Assembly: GCA_937874695.1 (NCBI GenBank)
Contig: CALNAJ010000018.1
Span: 129,559 to 193,558, forward strand
DNA: 64,000 nucleotides
Direction: 5' to 3'
From: an uncultured Lactobacillus sp.
Lineage (GTDB): Bacteria > Bacillota > Bacilli > Lactobacillales > Lactobacillaceae
Shown here: positions 7,667-17,053 of the stretch, piece after piece
How the letters are laid out: the number at the start of each line of letters is the position of its first letter
Numbering within the stretch: the stretch's first letter is position 1
Notes under the pieces: generated by a model
What the model was told of the DNA's origin: nothing
Seen by the model: only the letters and a program-made list of their open reading frames with translations
The model's database searches: none
Made by a program: the position numbers and the translations under genes

Positions 7667-10510
7667 ATGGATAAAGACACGGTTTACGCGGTGGTCGATA
7701 TTGAGACTACTGGAACCAGTGTGACAGATGGCGACCGCATTATCCAGATTGGGTGCGTCTTCGTCCAGCATAATCAGATTATTAATCACTTCGAGACTGA
7801 TGTGAATCCGCTACGGGAGATTCCTGCGTCGATTTCACGGTTGACGGGGATTACGAACAAACGAGTCCGACACGCGCCGCTCTTTGACGATGTCGCTGCT
7901 ACGTTGTATAGCCAATTGACCAATACGGTCTTTGTGGCGCACAACGTTAATTTTGATTTACCCTTTATCAATGCGGAGTTTGCCCGCGTGGGTTATCCCG
8001 AATTGACGATTGAGGGCCTTGACACGGTCTCACTCAGTCAGATTTTACTACCAACGGCAGCGAGTTTTCGGCTCCGCGACCTGAGCAGTCTCTTCAACAT
8101 TGAGCATGATAACCCGCACTCTGCGGATAGTGATGCTAGTGCCACGGCGGAACTCTTTATTTTTCTCTTTCGGCGACTCCGGGCTTTGCCATTGGTGACG
8201 CTGCAACAGATGATTGATCTCCATCCTGAACTACCGCTACAAACAGCGGCACTTTTTGACGTGGCCTTACGCTTGAATAACGAAAAGCCGCGAAAGCTAC
8301 CGGATTACCTGTATGTCAAAAACGGTTTGGCGCTGCGCCGACCAGCGGCTTTACCGGCGACGACGCTGGCAGAACCGGTTAAATATCCTAAGACCAAGAA
8401 ACAAAAGCAAAAGCTCATGCCAGATAATTTGGAATGGCGGCCAGAACAGGCCAAAATGATGAATTATATTTACAACAACTATGCTGCGAGTGATCAGCAT
8501 CCCGTTAAGCAGATGATCGTTGAAGCACCAACCGGTATCGGGAAGAGCCTGGGGTATCTGTTGCCCATGGCTTATCTGAATCAACAGGGCCCGACAGTGG
8601 TGATCAGTACGGCGACGACGCTCCTGCAGGAACAACTGTTGGATCAGACGCTGCCATTACTCAATCAAATCGTGCCATTTCAGATCAACGCCGTGTTGGT
8701 TAAGGGGAGTCGACACTATCTAGACCTGCAGAAGTTTGCGGCGACGTTGAAAGTGGCTGAAACCTCGAAGCAAACACAGCTGTTGAAGCTTCGTCTGCTG
8801 GTTTGGTTGACGATGACCATGACCGGTGACTTGGACGAATTACATTTGGCCACGTACCGAGCACCGTACTTTCAGGAGGTCGTGCATGAGGGGACGACGC
8901 GTACGGACAACCCCTTCTATGAGGATGACTTCTTGCGGCGTCGGGATCAGCGGATGACGCAGGCCCAAGTGATCATTGTAAATCACGCCTACCTCAGCGA
9001 GCATGCCAGTGATCTGGGTGAGCGCCTCGACCGGCCATATCTGGTCATCGACGAAGCCCAGCATTTGGCGGAGAATACCTTGCGGCAACGCCGGACCCAG
9101 ATCAAATTCGCTCAGTTGACTAACATGCTGCATCATATCCAACGCGACATCAACCGTGAAATCGGTCCGAGTCTGTTGGCGCTGTTCACCGGCGACACGC
9201 AGGCAACCAACACGTTACACCGGTTGGTTCTGTTGAGTGAAGAGTTGGAAGAATCGCTGAATCAACTGGTCAATCAGTTGTTCCTGGCCTTTCTCGCCCG
9301 CCAACGTGGGAATAATCAGAACCAGACAATCGAAAAATTAATTCCAACTGAAGAACTCGATGCTTTACGTCCCCAGACCGACCCGTTGGTTGCGACAATC
9401 GTGGCCGATACGACGGATCTCTTGGCTCAGCTGGGTGGCTTGCGGCAAAGCTTCGATCGACAGCAGGACCGCTTCTCAGCTTCTGAACGACACTTGTTTG
9501 AGCAGGTCGATACGCGGATTCACCAGTTTGACGACGAAGTCTCGCAGTTACAAGATATCTTTGCTCAGGTAACGAAGACCCATACGGCCAGTCTCTTTTG
9601 GGTGACCATCAATCATGTGGGTGACCGCAATAGTCTACAATTTGCGAGTGGCTTGTTGGCAACTGAAGGCTTCCTGCGTCGGCAAATTTATGCACACTTC
9701 CAGCCTGTTTTGTTAACGGGAGCGACACTCTTTTCTTCTGGTCGTTCGCAATACATCCTGGACCAATTTGATTTGGACCGGGATGAGACCGTGACTCACC
9801 GGATGCGGTCGAGCTTCGACTACGGCGAGCAGGCCCAGTTATTCATTGCCAATACGGGTCCCGAACTGAGTCGGGTTGCGCCGGCAGACTACGTGGTCTA
9901 TCTGACCGCGGCCATCAGTCAGATTGCCGGGGCCGTCAATAAGCAAACACTGATTCTATTCAATTCGTTGAGTGTCATTGAGCAGGTTTACCAGCAACTG
10001 GTTGCGCAACCTGAATTTGCCCAACGGGAGATCTTCGCTCAGGGCATTAGTGGCAGTCGTGAACGGATTGCCAAACGATTTGCTACCAGTCACGGCGCCA
10101 TCTTGTTAGGCGCAGCTAGTTTCTGGGAAGGTATCGACCTGCCCGCCGAACAATTGGAATTGCTGATTGTGACGCGGTTGCCGTTCGACTCACCGGACCG
10201 GGTCTTCGTGAAGGCCGATTACGCGCGGTTAGAGGCGGCTGGTAAGAATCCGTTCTACAATGCGGCCTTACCCGCGGCTACGCTGAAGCTGCGACAAGGG
10301 GTAGGCCGATTGATTCGGACACCGACCGACCGCGGGGCCATCGTGATCTTGGATCAACGGTTGATCGAACGACATTACGGGCAGAGTATTCTTCGCGCGT
10401 TACCGGCGGATCTGCCGCAGACGACCGGGGATGTCACAGCCATTTCCCAAGGTTTAGTTAATTTTTTCGAAAAAAAGCCGACCAAGTCGGTGACACCGCC
10501 AGAAGTTTGA
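7667..10510 (+). CDS. dinG: DnaQ-exonuclease/DinG-type helicase fusion
   Basis: The N-terminal part is a DEDDh 3'-5' exonuclease with VVDIETTGTSV (residues about 8-18), VAHNVNFDLPF and HSADSDASA. The rest is a DinG/XPD superfamily 2 helicase with Walker A EAPTGIGKS near 285, the DEAH box VIDEAQHL, then SFWEGIDLPAEQLELL and QGVGRLIRT. It has 947 residues, typical of the Firmicute fusion form. It lacks the iron-sulfur cysteines of E. coli DinG. Start ATG at 7667 with GGTGAG upstream. A role in DNA repair is inferred from the family. Confidence 0.93.
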   Translation: MDKDTVYAVVDIETTGTSVTDGDRIIQIGCVFVQHNQIINHFETDVNPLREIPASISRLTGITNKRVRHAPLFDDVAATLYSQLTNTVFVAHNVNFDLPFINAEFARVGYPELTIEGLDTVSLSQILLPTAASFRLRDLSSLFNIEHDNPHSADSDASATAELFIFLFRRLRALPLVTLQQMIDLHPELPLQTAALFDVALRLNNEKPRKLPDYLYVKNGLALRRPAALPATTLAEPVKYPKTKKQKQKLMPDNLEWRPEQAKMMNYIYNNYAASDQHPVKQMIVEAPTGIGKSLGYLLPMAYLNQQGPTVVISTATTLLQEQLLDQTLPLLNQIVPFQINAVLVKGSRHYLDLQKFAATLKVAETSKQTQLLKLRLLVWLTMTMTGDLDELHLATYRAPYFQEVVHEGTTRTDNPFYEDDFLRRRDQRMTQAQVIIVNHAYLSEHASDLGERLDRPYLVIDEAQHLAENTLRQRRTQIKFAQLTNMLHHIQRDINREIGPSLLALFTGDTQATNTLHRLVLLSEELEESLNQLVNQLFLAFLARQRGNNQNQTIEKLIPTEELDALRPQTDPLVATIVADTTDLLAQLGGLRQSFDRQQDRFSASERHLFEQVDTRIHQFDDEVSQLQDIFAQVTKTHTASLFWVTINHVGDRNSLQFASGLLATEGFLRRQIYAHFQPVLLTGATLFSSGRSQYILDQFDLDRDETVTHRMRSSFDYGEQAQLFIANTGPELSRVAPADYVVYLTAAISQIAGAVNKQTLILFNSLSVIEQVYQQLVAQPEFAQREIFAQGISGSRERIAKRFATSHGAILLGAASFWEGIDLPAEQLELLIVTRLPFDSPDRVFVKADYARLEAAGKNPFYNAALPAATLKLRQGVGRLIRTPTDRGAIVILDQRLIERHYGQSILRALPADLPQTTGDVTAISQGLVNFFEKKPTKSVTPPEV

Positions 10511-10516
10511 TATAAT
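10508..10516 (+). promoter_or_regulatory. Extended -10 promoter for the ypmB-like gene
   Basis: TG-A-TATAAT is a perfect extended -10 element (TGnTATAAT). Its TGA is also the stop codon of dinG, so the following gene probably has its own promoter in addition to any readthrough. Confidence 0.6.
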
Positions 10517-10548
10517 TGGACAAGATTGAATTCTGACAAGGGAGTACG

Positions 10549-10560
10549 ATGGAAAATTGA
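10549..10560 (+). other. Three-codon leader ORF overlapping the next start
   Basis: AAGGGAG at 10539-10545 is followed by ATG GAA AAT TGA. The TGA overlaps the ATG of the ypmB-like gene (TGATG). The spacing from the ribosome binding site is 3 bases to this ATG and 14 to the real gene start, so coupling is possible. Confidence 0.4.
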
Positions 10561-11063
10561 TGAGACAACAATATCAACGGCGCCAGCGACCACGGCATTG
10601 GGTGTTACTCAGTGTGTTAATCGTGATTCTCGTGCTGTTGCTGAGCGCAGGTTACGTGATCAATAAAGCCACGAAACCCCTCAGCCAAGACCAAACGCGG
10701 GCCGAGTCGGTCGCCAAGAAGTCTGGTCATCTGACCAGCACCAGTGGCTTCTACTGGACGAATCTGGATACGACTTACTACACGGTTGCTGGGAAGAACA
10801 AGGCTAAGCAGGCCGTCTACGCCATTGTGCCCAAGTCGGGGAATAACGTGACGGTGCTCAAGCAAAGCGAGGGTCTTTCTCGGAATGCGGCACTTCAACG
10901 GGTCTGGAATCGGAATCCAAAGAAGGTTCTGTCGGCGGCGTTGAGCATGTTTAACGGCAAACCGGCTTGGCAGATCAGCTACCTGAATAAGAGTGGTAAG
11001 CTCTGCTACCTGACGTATGAGTATCGTAATGGTAAAGTGTTACAACAAATTTCGAATATCTAA
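10560..11063 (+). CDS. YpmB/TseB-like single-pass membrane protein
   Basis: A 167-residue protein with a short basic N-terminus, one transmembrane segment (WVLLSVLIVILVLLLSAGYV, about 14-33) and an extracellular part resembling the YpmB/TseB (DUF5590) fold. In Bacillus subtilis this family influences cell wall elongation through a class A/B penicillin-binding protein; here that role is inferred. The order dinG-ypmB-aspB-dnaD repeats the Bacillus neighbourhood, supporting the call. Start ATG at 10560 rather than TTG at 10557; both are placed oddly relative to the ribosome binding site because of the mini-ORF. Confidence 0.75.
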   Translation: MRQQYQRRQRPRHWVLLSVLIVILVLLLSAGYVINKATKPLSQDQTRAESVAKKSGHLTSTSGFYWTNLDTTYYTVAGKNKAKQAVYAIVPKSGNNVTVLKQSEGLSRNAALQRVWNRNPKKVLSAALSMFNGKPAWQISYLNKSGKLCYLTYEYRNGKVLQQISNI

Positions 11064-11069
11064 TAGTGA

Positions 11070-11145
11070 CGAGTGGATCGACGGTTAATGTCGTCCACAT
11101 CACTGAATAACTGCCACCCGCACAACGATCCTGTCGTGCGGGTGG
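11070..11145 (+). other. Two tandem hairpins between the ypmB-like gene and aspB
   Basis: The first repeat pairs GTGGATCGAC with GTCGTCCAC (about 11070-11098, one bulge). The second pairs CCACCCGCAC (11114-11123) with GTGCGGGTGG (11136-11145). Neither has a T run, so they do not look like simple terminators; RNA stability or attenuation roles are possible. Confidence 0.4.
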
Positions 11146-11178
11146 TCCTACATAATCGTTTAACGGAGGCGGATTCAT

Positions 11179-12354
11179 ATGCAATTGTCTAAGCGAGCTT
11201 CAGCAGTCAGTCCCTCGGCAACGTTGGCGACCGGTCAACGGGCCCAAGCGTTACAAGCCCAAGGAATCGATGTCATTAATTTAAGCGTTGGTCAACCGGA
11301 TTACGCCACGCCCCAATCCATCAAGGATGCAGCGGTCACGGCAATTCAGGCCAATCAGGTCAACGGCTACACGGCAACGGAGGGCGTCTTACCCTTACGT
11401 CAAGCCATTGCAGCTAATCTCGCAGCCTTACATGGCGTGCAGGTCGATCCTAGTCAGGTGGTCGTGACGACCGGGGCCAAGATGGCGCTCTATGCGCTGT
11501 TCCAAGTGCTGTTGAATCCCGGCGATGAGGTCCTTTTACCGGCACCGTACTGGGTTAGCTACAGTGAACAGGTCAAGCTCGCCGGGGGCCAACCAGTCGA
11601 GGTTGCACCAACGGCCAGTCTCAAGGTGACGCCCGATCAGTTAGCCAGTGCGCTCACACCGGCGACTAAGGCGATTGTCCTGAACTCGCCACAGAATCCG
11701 AGTGGGACGACTTACACCCGGCCTGAACTGCAGGCTATTGGTGAATTTGCCGTGGCTCACGACCTGATCGTCGTGGCCGATGAAATCTACGGGGAACTCC
11801 TGTATGACCAAACGACCGCGGCGCCGACCATGCTGGGTATCTCGCCAGCTATCGACGATCACACCGTGCTAATCAACGGGGTCTCGAAGACCTATGCAAT
11901 GACGGGGTGGCGGATTGGCTACGCCGTGGCGAATGCGACGATTACGGGGGCTTTGAAGACGGTGCTGTCCCACATGACCGGAAATCCAGCGGCCGTGAGT
12001 CAGGCGGCAGCTACGGCGGCTTTGACGGGCAGTCAGGAGTCGGTGGTACAGATGAAGGCTGGCTTCAAACACCGGCGGGATGTCATTTATCCACAACTGG
12101 CGGCTTTGCCCGGATTTAAGTTGACCAAACCGGCTGGCGCGTTCTATTTCTTCCCGGATGTGACGGGGGCGATGGCCTTAAAGGGCGTGGCCTCGACCGC
12201 AGAGTTCGTCACGCAAGTCTTGAATGAGGCGCACGTGGCCACGGTCACCGGTGAGGCGTTTGGCCTGCCAGGACACATTCGGCTGAGCTATGCGACCAAT
12301 CTGGATACGCTACAGACGGCAGTGGACCGGCTTAAGGCGTTTATGAACGCCTAA
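11179..12354 (+). CDS. aspB: Aspartate aminotransferase, class I PLP-dependent
   Basis: Expected to move an amino group between aspartate and 2-oxoglutarate, feeding amino acid metabolism in the cytosol. The 391-residue sequence has INLSVGQPDYATP (about 35-47), LNSPQNPSGT, VADEIYGELLYD and the PLP lysine in VSKTYAMTGWRIGY. A conserved substrate-carboxylate arginine lies in GHIRLSYA near the C-terminus. Start ATG at 11179 with GGAGG upstream. Its place between ypmB and dnaD matches aspB of Bacillus; asnS, which follows aspB there, is missing here. Other class I aminotransferases of the same subgroup cannot be excluded. Confidence 0.85.
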   Translation: MQLSKRASAVSPSATLATGQRAQALQAQGIDVINLSVGQPDYATPQSIKDAAVTAIQANQVNGYTATEGVLPLRQAIAANLAALHGVQVDPSQVVVTTGAKMALYALFQVLLNPGDEVLLPAPYWVSYSEQVKLAGGQPVEVAPTASLKVTPDQLASALTPATKAIVLNSPQNPSGTTYTRPELQAIGEFAVAHDLIVVADEIYGELLYDQTTAAPTMLGISPAIDDHTVLINGVSKTYAMTGWRIGYAVANATITGALKTVLSHMTGNPAAVSQAAATAALTGSQESVVQMKAGFKHRRDVIYPQLAALPGFKLTKPAGAFYFFPDVTGAMALKGVASTAEFVTQVLNEAHVATVTGEAFGLPGHIRLSYATNLDTLQTAVDRLKAFMNA

Positions 12355-12395
12355 AGTCATCACAAGTTAGTCAGTGTTTTGGAAGGGTTGGTGAG

Positions 12396-12429
12396 ACGAT
12401 CGAACTGCTACCAGGGGGTTCGGTCGTTT
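12396..12429 (+). terminator. Terminator after aspB
   Basis: Stem ACGATCGAAC (12396-12405) with GTTCGGTCGT (12418-12427) and a short T tail. dnaD follows within 50 bases, so it may be leaky. Confidence 0.5.
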
Positions 12430-12478
12430 CTTGCCCTTAATTGGCAAAATAAGCGATATTGAATCAGGGGGACTTTAC

Positions 12479-13177
12479 ATGGAAGACTTTACGCAGCGTT
12501 ACATTCAAGATGGCCAGACGAGTATCGCCAACTATCTACTCGATCACTTCCGCGAGGTGGGGATGACGACCGACCAACTGTTGGTCTTTCTTCAATTACG
12601 ACGCTACATGGACCGGGGGCAATCGATGCCCGAGGCGGATGTCATGGCGGCTCACTTGGGCTGGGACAAACAACGAGTCTACCAAATTTTGCATGAATTG
12701 ATCGTGAACAAACTGATGGTGATTACCAGTGTGCCAGATGGCAACGGCCAGAAGCGCGATGCTTATGACTTCCGGTTGTTGATGGAAAAGCTAAGTCAGT
12801 TGGCCGTACAGACCACACAAAAGGAAGTCAAGGTGGCGACCACCAACGATCGGTCAACGGTATTTAATCAGATTGAGACAGAGTTTGGCCGGCCACTGTC
12901 ACCCCTCGAGATGGAGAGCATCAATCAGTGGCTGGATGACGATCATTACCGACCAGAACTGATTCAGCTTGCTCTGAAGGAGGCCGTCTTGAGCCAAGCT
13001 TACAGCCTCAAGTACATGGATCGAATCCTCTTGAATTGGGAAAAGAAGAACTTGAAGACGGCCGCTCAGGTCCAGCGTGACAAAGAACGCCAGAACCCAC
13101 GACCATCGTCGAAGCCAACGGCAACGCCGGGCAATGACATTCCAGACGTGCCGATTTTTAAACTAACCGATAACTGA
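12479..13177 (+). CDS. dnaD: DnaD-family primosome protein
   Basis: DnaD helps open the origin and load the replicative helicase in Firmicutes. The 232-residue protein has an N-terminal winged-helix-like part (about 1-110, TTDQLLVFLQLRRYMDRG) and a C-terminal DnaB/DnaD domain beginning around FNQIETEFGRPLSPLE, with the YxxxI-type helix ending MDRILLNWEKKNLKT. The start ATG at 12479 follows AGGGGG with normal spacing; the longer frame to 12431 is not supported. The tail (RPSSKPTATPGND) is probably disordered. It is the last gene of the dinG-ypmB-aspB-dnaD group. Confidence 0.88.
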   Translation: MEDFTQRYIQDGQTSIANYLLDHFREVGMTTDQLLVFLQLRRYMDRGQSMPEADVMAAHLGWDKQRVYQILHELIVNKLMVITSVPDGNGQKRDAYDFRLLMEKLSQLAVQTTQKEVKVATTNDRSTVFNQIETEFGRPLSPLEMESINQWLDDDHYRPELIQLALKEAVLSQAYSLKYMDRILLNWEKKNLKTAAQVQRDKERQNPRPSSKPTATPGNDIPDVPIFKLTDN

Positions 13178-13201
13178 GACCGGAAGTAATCGGCTATAGA
13201 C

Positions 13202-13251
13202 AAAAAAGGCACCGCCAGTCAATCTCGTTTGAGATGACTGACGGTGCCTTT
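13202..13251. terminator. Bidirectional terminator between dnaD and pbp1A
   Basis: A long near-perfect hairpin (AAAGGCACCG at 13205-13214 with CGGTGCCTTT at 13242-13251, extended inward) lies between two convergent genes, with A and T runs on both sides. Confidence 0.85.
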
Positions 13252-13265
13252 GGTCTAACTACAGC

Positions 13266-15596
13266 TTATTTCTTAGTATCATCATTGTTCTTGGTCGTTG
13301 TTGCGGATGACGTGGTCGTGGAGCTTGAGTTGGTCGTCGTGTCGTTATTGTCATTTCCGTTGCCACCGCCAGGGGTCTGTTCCGTACTGGAAGATTCCTT
13401 GCTGGTGCTGGATTCAGTGGTGGATGATTCAACACGCGAGCTACTGGAGCTGGTCGTGACTTGACCATTACTGCTGTAGACCGAAGAACTCGTGGTGTTC
13501 GTGGACCCATACTGGCTGGTAGCCGTCGTGTCGGTGACGGTTCCCGGATGACCGGTGACGTAATACTCGGTCTTACCGTTTTGTGAGGTCTGGGTGACCG
13601 TGCTTGGCTTGGTCCAATCAGTGTTGGTACTCTTGGCAGCCAGGTAGCTCATGGTGTACTTGTAAATTTCCTGAGCAATCGTGGTCTGCGTTTCACTGAC
13701 GTAGTGGCCGGTCTGGAACTGCTTGTCATAACCCGTCCACACGGAGACGGCGTAGTTCTTGGTATAACCGGTGAACCAGGAGTCCATCGTTGCGCCGTCT
13801 GGTACCTTGTCCGCGTAATCGTCAGGGTAGGAGTCCGTCCCAGTCTTCCCGGCTTGGTACAGGCCAGAAATAGCGGCCGAACGACCAGACCCATTTTCGT
13901 TGGTCATAACGTCTTTCATCATATCCGTTAGCATGAAGGCAGTCGCTGCGCTCATGGCACGTTTGCCAGTCGAAGCGTAGTTGTGGGCTTTGCCGTCCTG
14001 AGTAACGACCTTAGAGACTAAGTAAGGCTTGTAGTACGTCCCACCGTTGGCGAAGGCAGCGTAGGCCGCGGCTTCCTGTTCGGTTGAAATGTACAGGCCA
14101 ATCCCATTTTGTAAGGACAGCGTCTTATCGAATGACATCCCGAGACCATCCAAGAAGGTCGTGGCTTTCTTGATCCCTACGTTTTGGAGGGTCCGAATAG
14201 CGGGGATGTTCCGTGATTCGTAGAGGGCCTTACGCATGGTAATGGTGCCTTGGTACTGCCGGTCCCAGTCGTAAAGGTTCTTGGTTGTGCCCGGGTACGT
14301 AAACGCCGTATCCTTCATGGGTTCGTAGGTTGGATACTTGAGGTATTCAATAGCCGGACCGTAATCCATCAGTGGTTTAGCGGTCGAGGCACTGGAACGG
14401 TCGGTCTGAACGGCTCGGTTTAACCCGAAGGTCACGTTACCAGTCTTCCGGCCACCGATCATCGCCACTACTTTTCCACTGTTCGGATCAACGATGGTCG
14501 AGCCAACTTGGAACTTGCTAGAAGGGAAATTGACGTAGGCACTGCCATTAACGATATTGTAGAGCTTCTTTTGGGCACCCATATCGAGGTTGGTGTAAAC
14601 TTTCAAACCGCCCGTCGTGGTATTGTAACCCTTAGACTTGAGTTCGGCATAGACCTGCTTGAGATAGGCATCGATAACCTTAGTGGTCTTGGCACTGGCC
14701 ACTGCGGTCGATTTATGCGTCTTGGACAAGCCAGCTGTAATGCTAGTGGCTTTAGCCTGCGTCGCTTGTGCCGACGTAATGGCGTTGTTCTTGGCCATGG
14801 CGTCCAGAACCAGGTCCCGCCGCTTTTTGGCTAATGCCGGGTAGGTTGTTGGGTCGTAGTTAGTAGGTGATTGTGGCATCCCGGCCAACATGGCCAGTTG
14901 GGCAAGGTCGAGATTTCTGAGGCTCTTACCGTAGTAGTACTGTGCGGCAGTTTGCATCCCATAGACCCCGTTACCCATGTAGACCTTGTTGATATAGTAT
15001 TCCAGGATTTGATCCTTAGAGTAGTTGTGATCGACCTTTAAGGCCAACCAGGCTTCTTGGGCCTTGCGCTTGAGCGTCCGGTCTGAGGCAGCCGTGGAGA
15101 AGACGGAGAGTTTGACCAATTGCTGCGTCAAGGTACTCCCACCTTGCATCCCCAGTGAAGAACCGGTGACGTTAGCGAGTGCGGCCCCGACGATTCGGAT
15201 AGGGTCAACCCCGTTGTTCTTGTAGAAGCGCCGGTCTTCGGTGGAAACAACAGCCTGTTTTAGACCATCTGGAATGTTGCTGGACTTCACGTAGCTTCTG
15301 TTCTGGGCGCCTAGACGCGAGATGACAGCCCCGTTGGCATCGTAGACCCGCGTAGAGGCGTCACTAGATAGGGCAGATTGTGAAATCTTTGGGGCACTCT
15401 GTGCGTAGAAAAAGAACAAACCGGCGCCAAACAGGATTCCTAAGACCCCGATGGCGACGATGACGAAGAGCACCCGACGGAAGGTCCGCCAACCGTTGTG
15501 CGGTCGTTTGGGCCCGCCGGATTTGCCGGCTGGACTCGGATTACGCTCGGCATTGCGGCTCATCCGGGTCTCTCTGGTTGAATTGTTACTAGACAT
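13266..15596 (-). CDS. pbp1A: Penicillin-binding protein 1A, bifunctional class A PBP
   Basis: Polymerises and cross-links peptidoglycan at the outer face of the membrane. The 776-residue protein has a cytoplasmic basic tail, one membrane anchor (LFVIVAIGVLGILFGAGLFF, about 47-66), a glycosyltransferase domain with STEDRRFYKNNGVD and QGGSTLTQQLVK, and a transpeptidase domain with STAKPLMDYG (SxxK), SRN and AGKTGTDSY (KTG). About the last 85 residues are a Ser/Thr/Asn-rich low-complexity tail, as in other lactic acid bacterial PBP1A proteins. It follows recU in a leftward operon, the order known from Bacillus. Confidence 0.95.
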   Translation of the reverse strand: MSSNNSTRETRMSRNAERNPSPAGKSGGPKRPHNGWRTFRRVLFVIVAIGVLGILFGAGLFFFYAQSAPKISQSALSSDASTRVYDANGAVISRLGAQNRSYVKSSNIPDGLKQAVVSTEDRRFYKNNGVDPIRIVGAALANVTGSSLGMQGGSTLTQQLVKLSVFSTAASDRTLKRKAQEAWLALKVDHNYSKDQILEYYINKVYMGNGVYGMQTAAQYYYGKSLRNLDLAQLAMLAGMPQSPTNYDPTTYPALAKKRRDLVLDAMAKNNAITSAQATQAKATSITAGLSKTHKSTAVASAKTTKVIDAYLKQVYAELKSKGYNTTTGGLKVYTNLDMGAQKKLYNIVNGSAYVNFPSSKFQVGSTIVDPNSGKVVAMIGGRKTGNVTFGLNRAVQTDRSSASTAKPLMDYGPAIEYLKYPTYEPMKDTAFTYPGTTKNLYDWDRQYQGTITMRKALYESRNIPAIRTLQNVGIKKATTFLDGLGMSFDKTLSLQNGIGLYISTEQEAAAYAAFANGGTYYKPYLVSKVVTQDGKAHNYASTGKRAMSAATAFMLTDMMKDVMTNENGSGRSAAISGLYQAGKTGTDSYPDDYADKVPDGATMDSWFTGYTKNYAVSVWTGYDKQFQTGHYVSETQTTIAQEIYKYTMSYLAAKSTNTDWTKPSTVTQTSQNGKTEYYVTGHPGTVTDTTATSQYGSTNTTSSSVYSSNGQVTTSSSSSRVESSTTESSTSKESSSTEQTPGGGNGNDNNDTTTNSSSTTTSSATTTKNNDDTKK

Positions 15597-15626
15597 GGTA
15601 ATCTCCTTTACGTTTAAACGTGTCGG

Positions 15627-16235
15627 CTACCGCTTCAGCAGCTGGTCCACGGCGTTAAGATAGGGCACCGGCAATTGAAGCTGCGCGGTGAGCTTGATAC
15701 CACTAGCGGCGATCTCCGTGTAGGGGATGGACTTGCGCCCACCGTTAGCTTGATCATCCCAGAAGTGAAACAGATCTTCAGCGGGGTACAGGTAGGTTTC
15801 TTGGCGGCTAACGAATTTGATAATAGCAAAACAGATACCGCCTTGGCCCGTGCAGGCCCGCATATGATCAATCTGGTGTTGATGGAAATTTTTAAGCGGA
15901 AATGACCCCTTGTTCTTCGTTTCCTTGGCGTCAAAATCCAGGTAGTGTCCTTGGTAGACACCGTTGTAGTCGGTGGTCGATGCCGTGCTGAAGTAGGCTT
16001 CCTTGATGACGGCCGCACTTCGTTTAGGGTAATCGACCTTGACGATACGGATGGGGGTCGGCTTCTTATGAACGACGGCGAGCCCATGCGTCTGATAATA
16101 GGTATTACTCTGGTTCAATTCCTCTTCCAGCGTCATACCCCGTTTACCATAGTTGGTGTAGTGGCTGGCAAACTTGGGCCGCGTAGCTGATGCTGGCGCT
16201 TGGTAGGCATTCCCATTGGGATACCGAATAGTCAT
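15627..16235 (-). CDS. recU: Holliday junction resolvase RecU
   Basis: Cuts four-way DNA junctions during recombination. The 202-residue protein shows the RecU core: NxYYxxxGLAVVHKKPTPI, then STTDYNGVYQGHYLDFDAKET (the acidic metal-binding region) and FPLKNFHQHQIDHM. The start is ATG at 16235 (MTIRYPNG), with GAGGAG upstream; the longer frame to 16271 lacks a site and does not fit the family. It sits 30 bases before pbp1A and is divergent from ypsA, exactly as in Bacillus. Confidence 0.93.
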   Translation of the reverse strand: MTIRYPNGNAYQAPASATRPKFASHYTNYGKRGMTLEEELNQSNTYYQTHGLAVVHKKPTPIRIVKVDYPKRSAAVIKEAYFSTASTTDYNGVYQGHYLDFDAKETKNKGSFPLKNFHQHQIDHMRACTGQGGICFAIIKFVSRQETYLYPAEDLFHFWDDQANGGRKSIPYTEIAASGIKLTAQLQLPVPYLNAVDQLLKR

Positions 16236-16429
16236 AGACTCCTCACTCCTTAATTGAAAGCTGGCTTTCATTTGTGGCCCAGTTATTGATATTATACCAA
16301 GGTGACCGTGAAATAAAAACTCCCAAACGTTCGGTTGAGAATTGTTTTCCTATAACTTAAGTATTTTAATTGCGTCCACTCCCAATTTTCGCTACACTTG
16401 AATAGACCAGTCAAAAAGGGGGTAGTTTG

Positions 16430-16999
16430 GTGAGTCGACTTTGGCTAACGGGATATCGGAGCTATGAACTGAGTGTTTTCGGGAATCAAGACCCGAAACT
16501 TCTAGTCATCAAGGATACCCTGCGTAAATTGTTGATCAATAAGGTAGAGTCGGGAACGGATTGGTTGATCACCGGTGGTCAGCTGGGTGTCGAACAGTGG
16601 GCCGCCGAGGTTGGCTTGAAGCTCAAGGCGGATTATCCAGAGCTTAAGGTGGCCATGATGACGCCGTTTGCCGAGTTCGGGGGGAATTGGAACGAGGGCA
16701 ATCAGGCCCAGTACGCGACCCTGGCCAGTCAGGTTGATTTTCACCAATCCGTTAGCGAGCAACCCTATCATGGGCCCCAACAGTTAAGAAACTATCAAGA
16801 ATTTATGTTGACCCATACAGACGAGGCCGTAATGGTATATGATTTAGAGGTTGAAGGGAAACCTAAGTATGATTATCGCGCCGTGACGCAGTTTCAGGAG
16901 CAACATACTTACCCCCTAACGCTAATCGATATGGATTGGTTACAAGAAAGTGCCAATGAATATCAAGAAAATTTAAATAATGGTTCCCAAATCGAATGA
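16430..16999 (+). CDS. ypsA: YpsA-like SLOG/DUF1273 protein
   Basis: A 189-residue member of the DUF1273 (YpsA) group of the SLOG superfamily, whose fold suggests nucleotide or nucleotide-sugar binding. Family sequence includes RLWLTGYRSYELSVFG at the start, DWLITGGQLGVEQWAAE and MTPFAEFGGNWNE. In Bacillus and Staphylococcus YpsA has been tied to cell division, which fits its place next to gpsB. The start is GTG at 16430, 7 bases after AAGGGGG; TTG at 16427 is the alternative. The biochemical activity is unknown. Confidence 0.85.
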   Translation: MSRLWLTGYRSYELSVFGNQDPKLLVIKDTLRKLLINKVESGTDWLITGGQLGVEQWAAEVGLKLKADYPELKVAMMTPFAEFGGNWNEGNQAQYATLASQVDFHQSVSEQPYHGPQQLRNYQEFMLTHTDEAVMVYDLEVEGKPKYDYRAVTQFQEQHTYPLTLIDMDWLQESANEYQENLNNGSQIE

Positions 17000-17053
17000 A
17001 AACTGGTATTATATTAATTGCCGGTTTGATAAGACAACGAGGTGTAAAGATCA

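Noticed and set aside
13234..13464. Hydrophobic plus-strand frame opposite the PBP1A tail
   Set aside because: It is the antisense of the Ser/Thr-rich tail, which gives leucine/valine-rich shadow protein.
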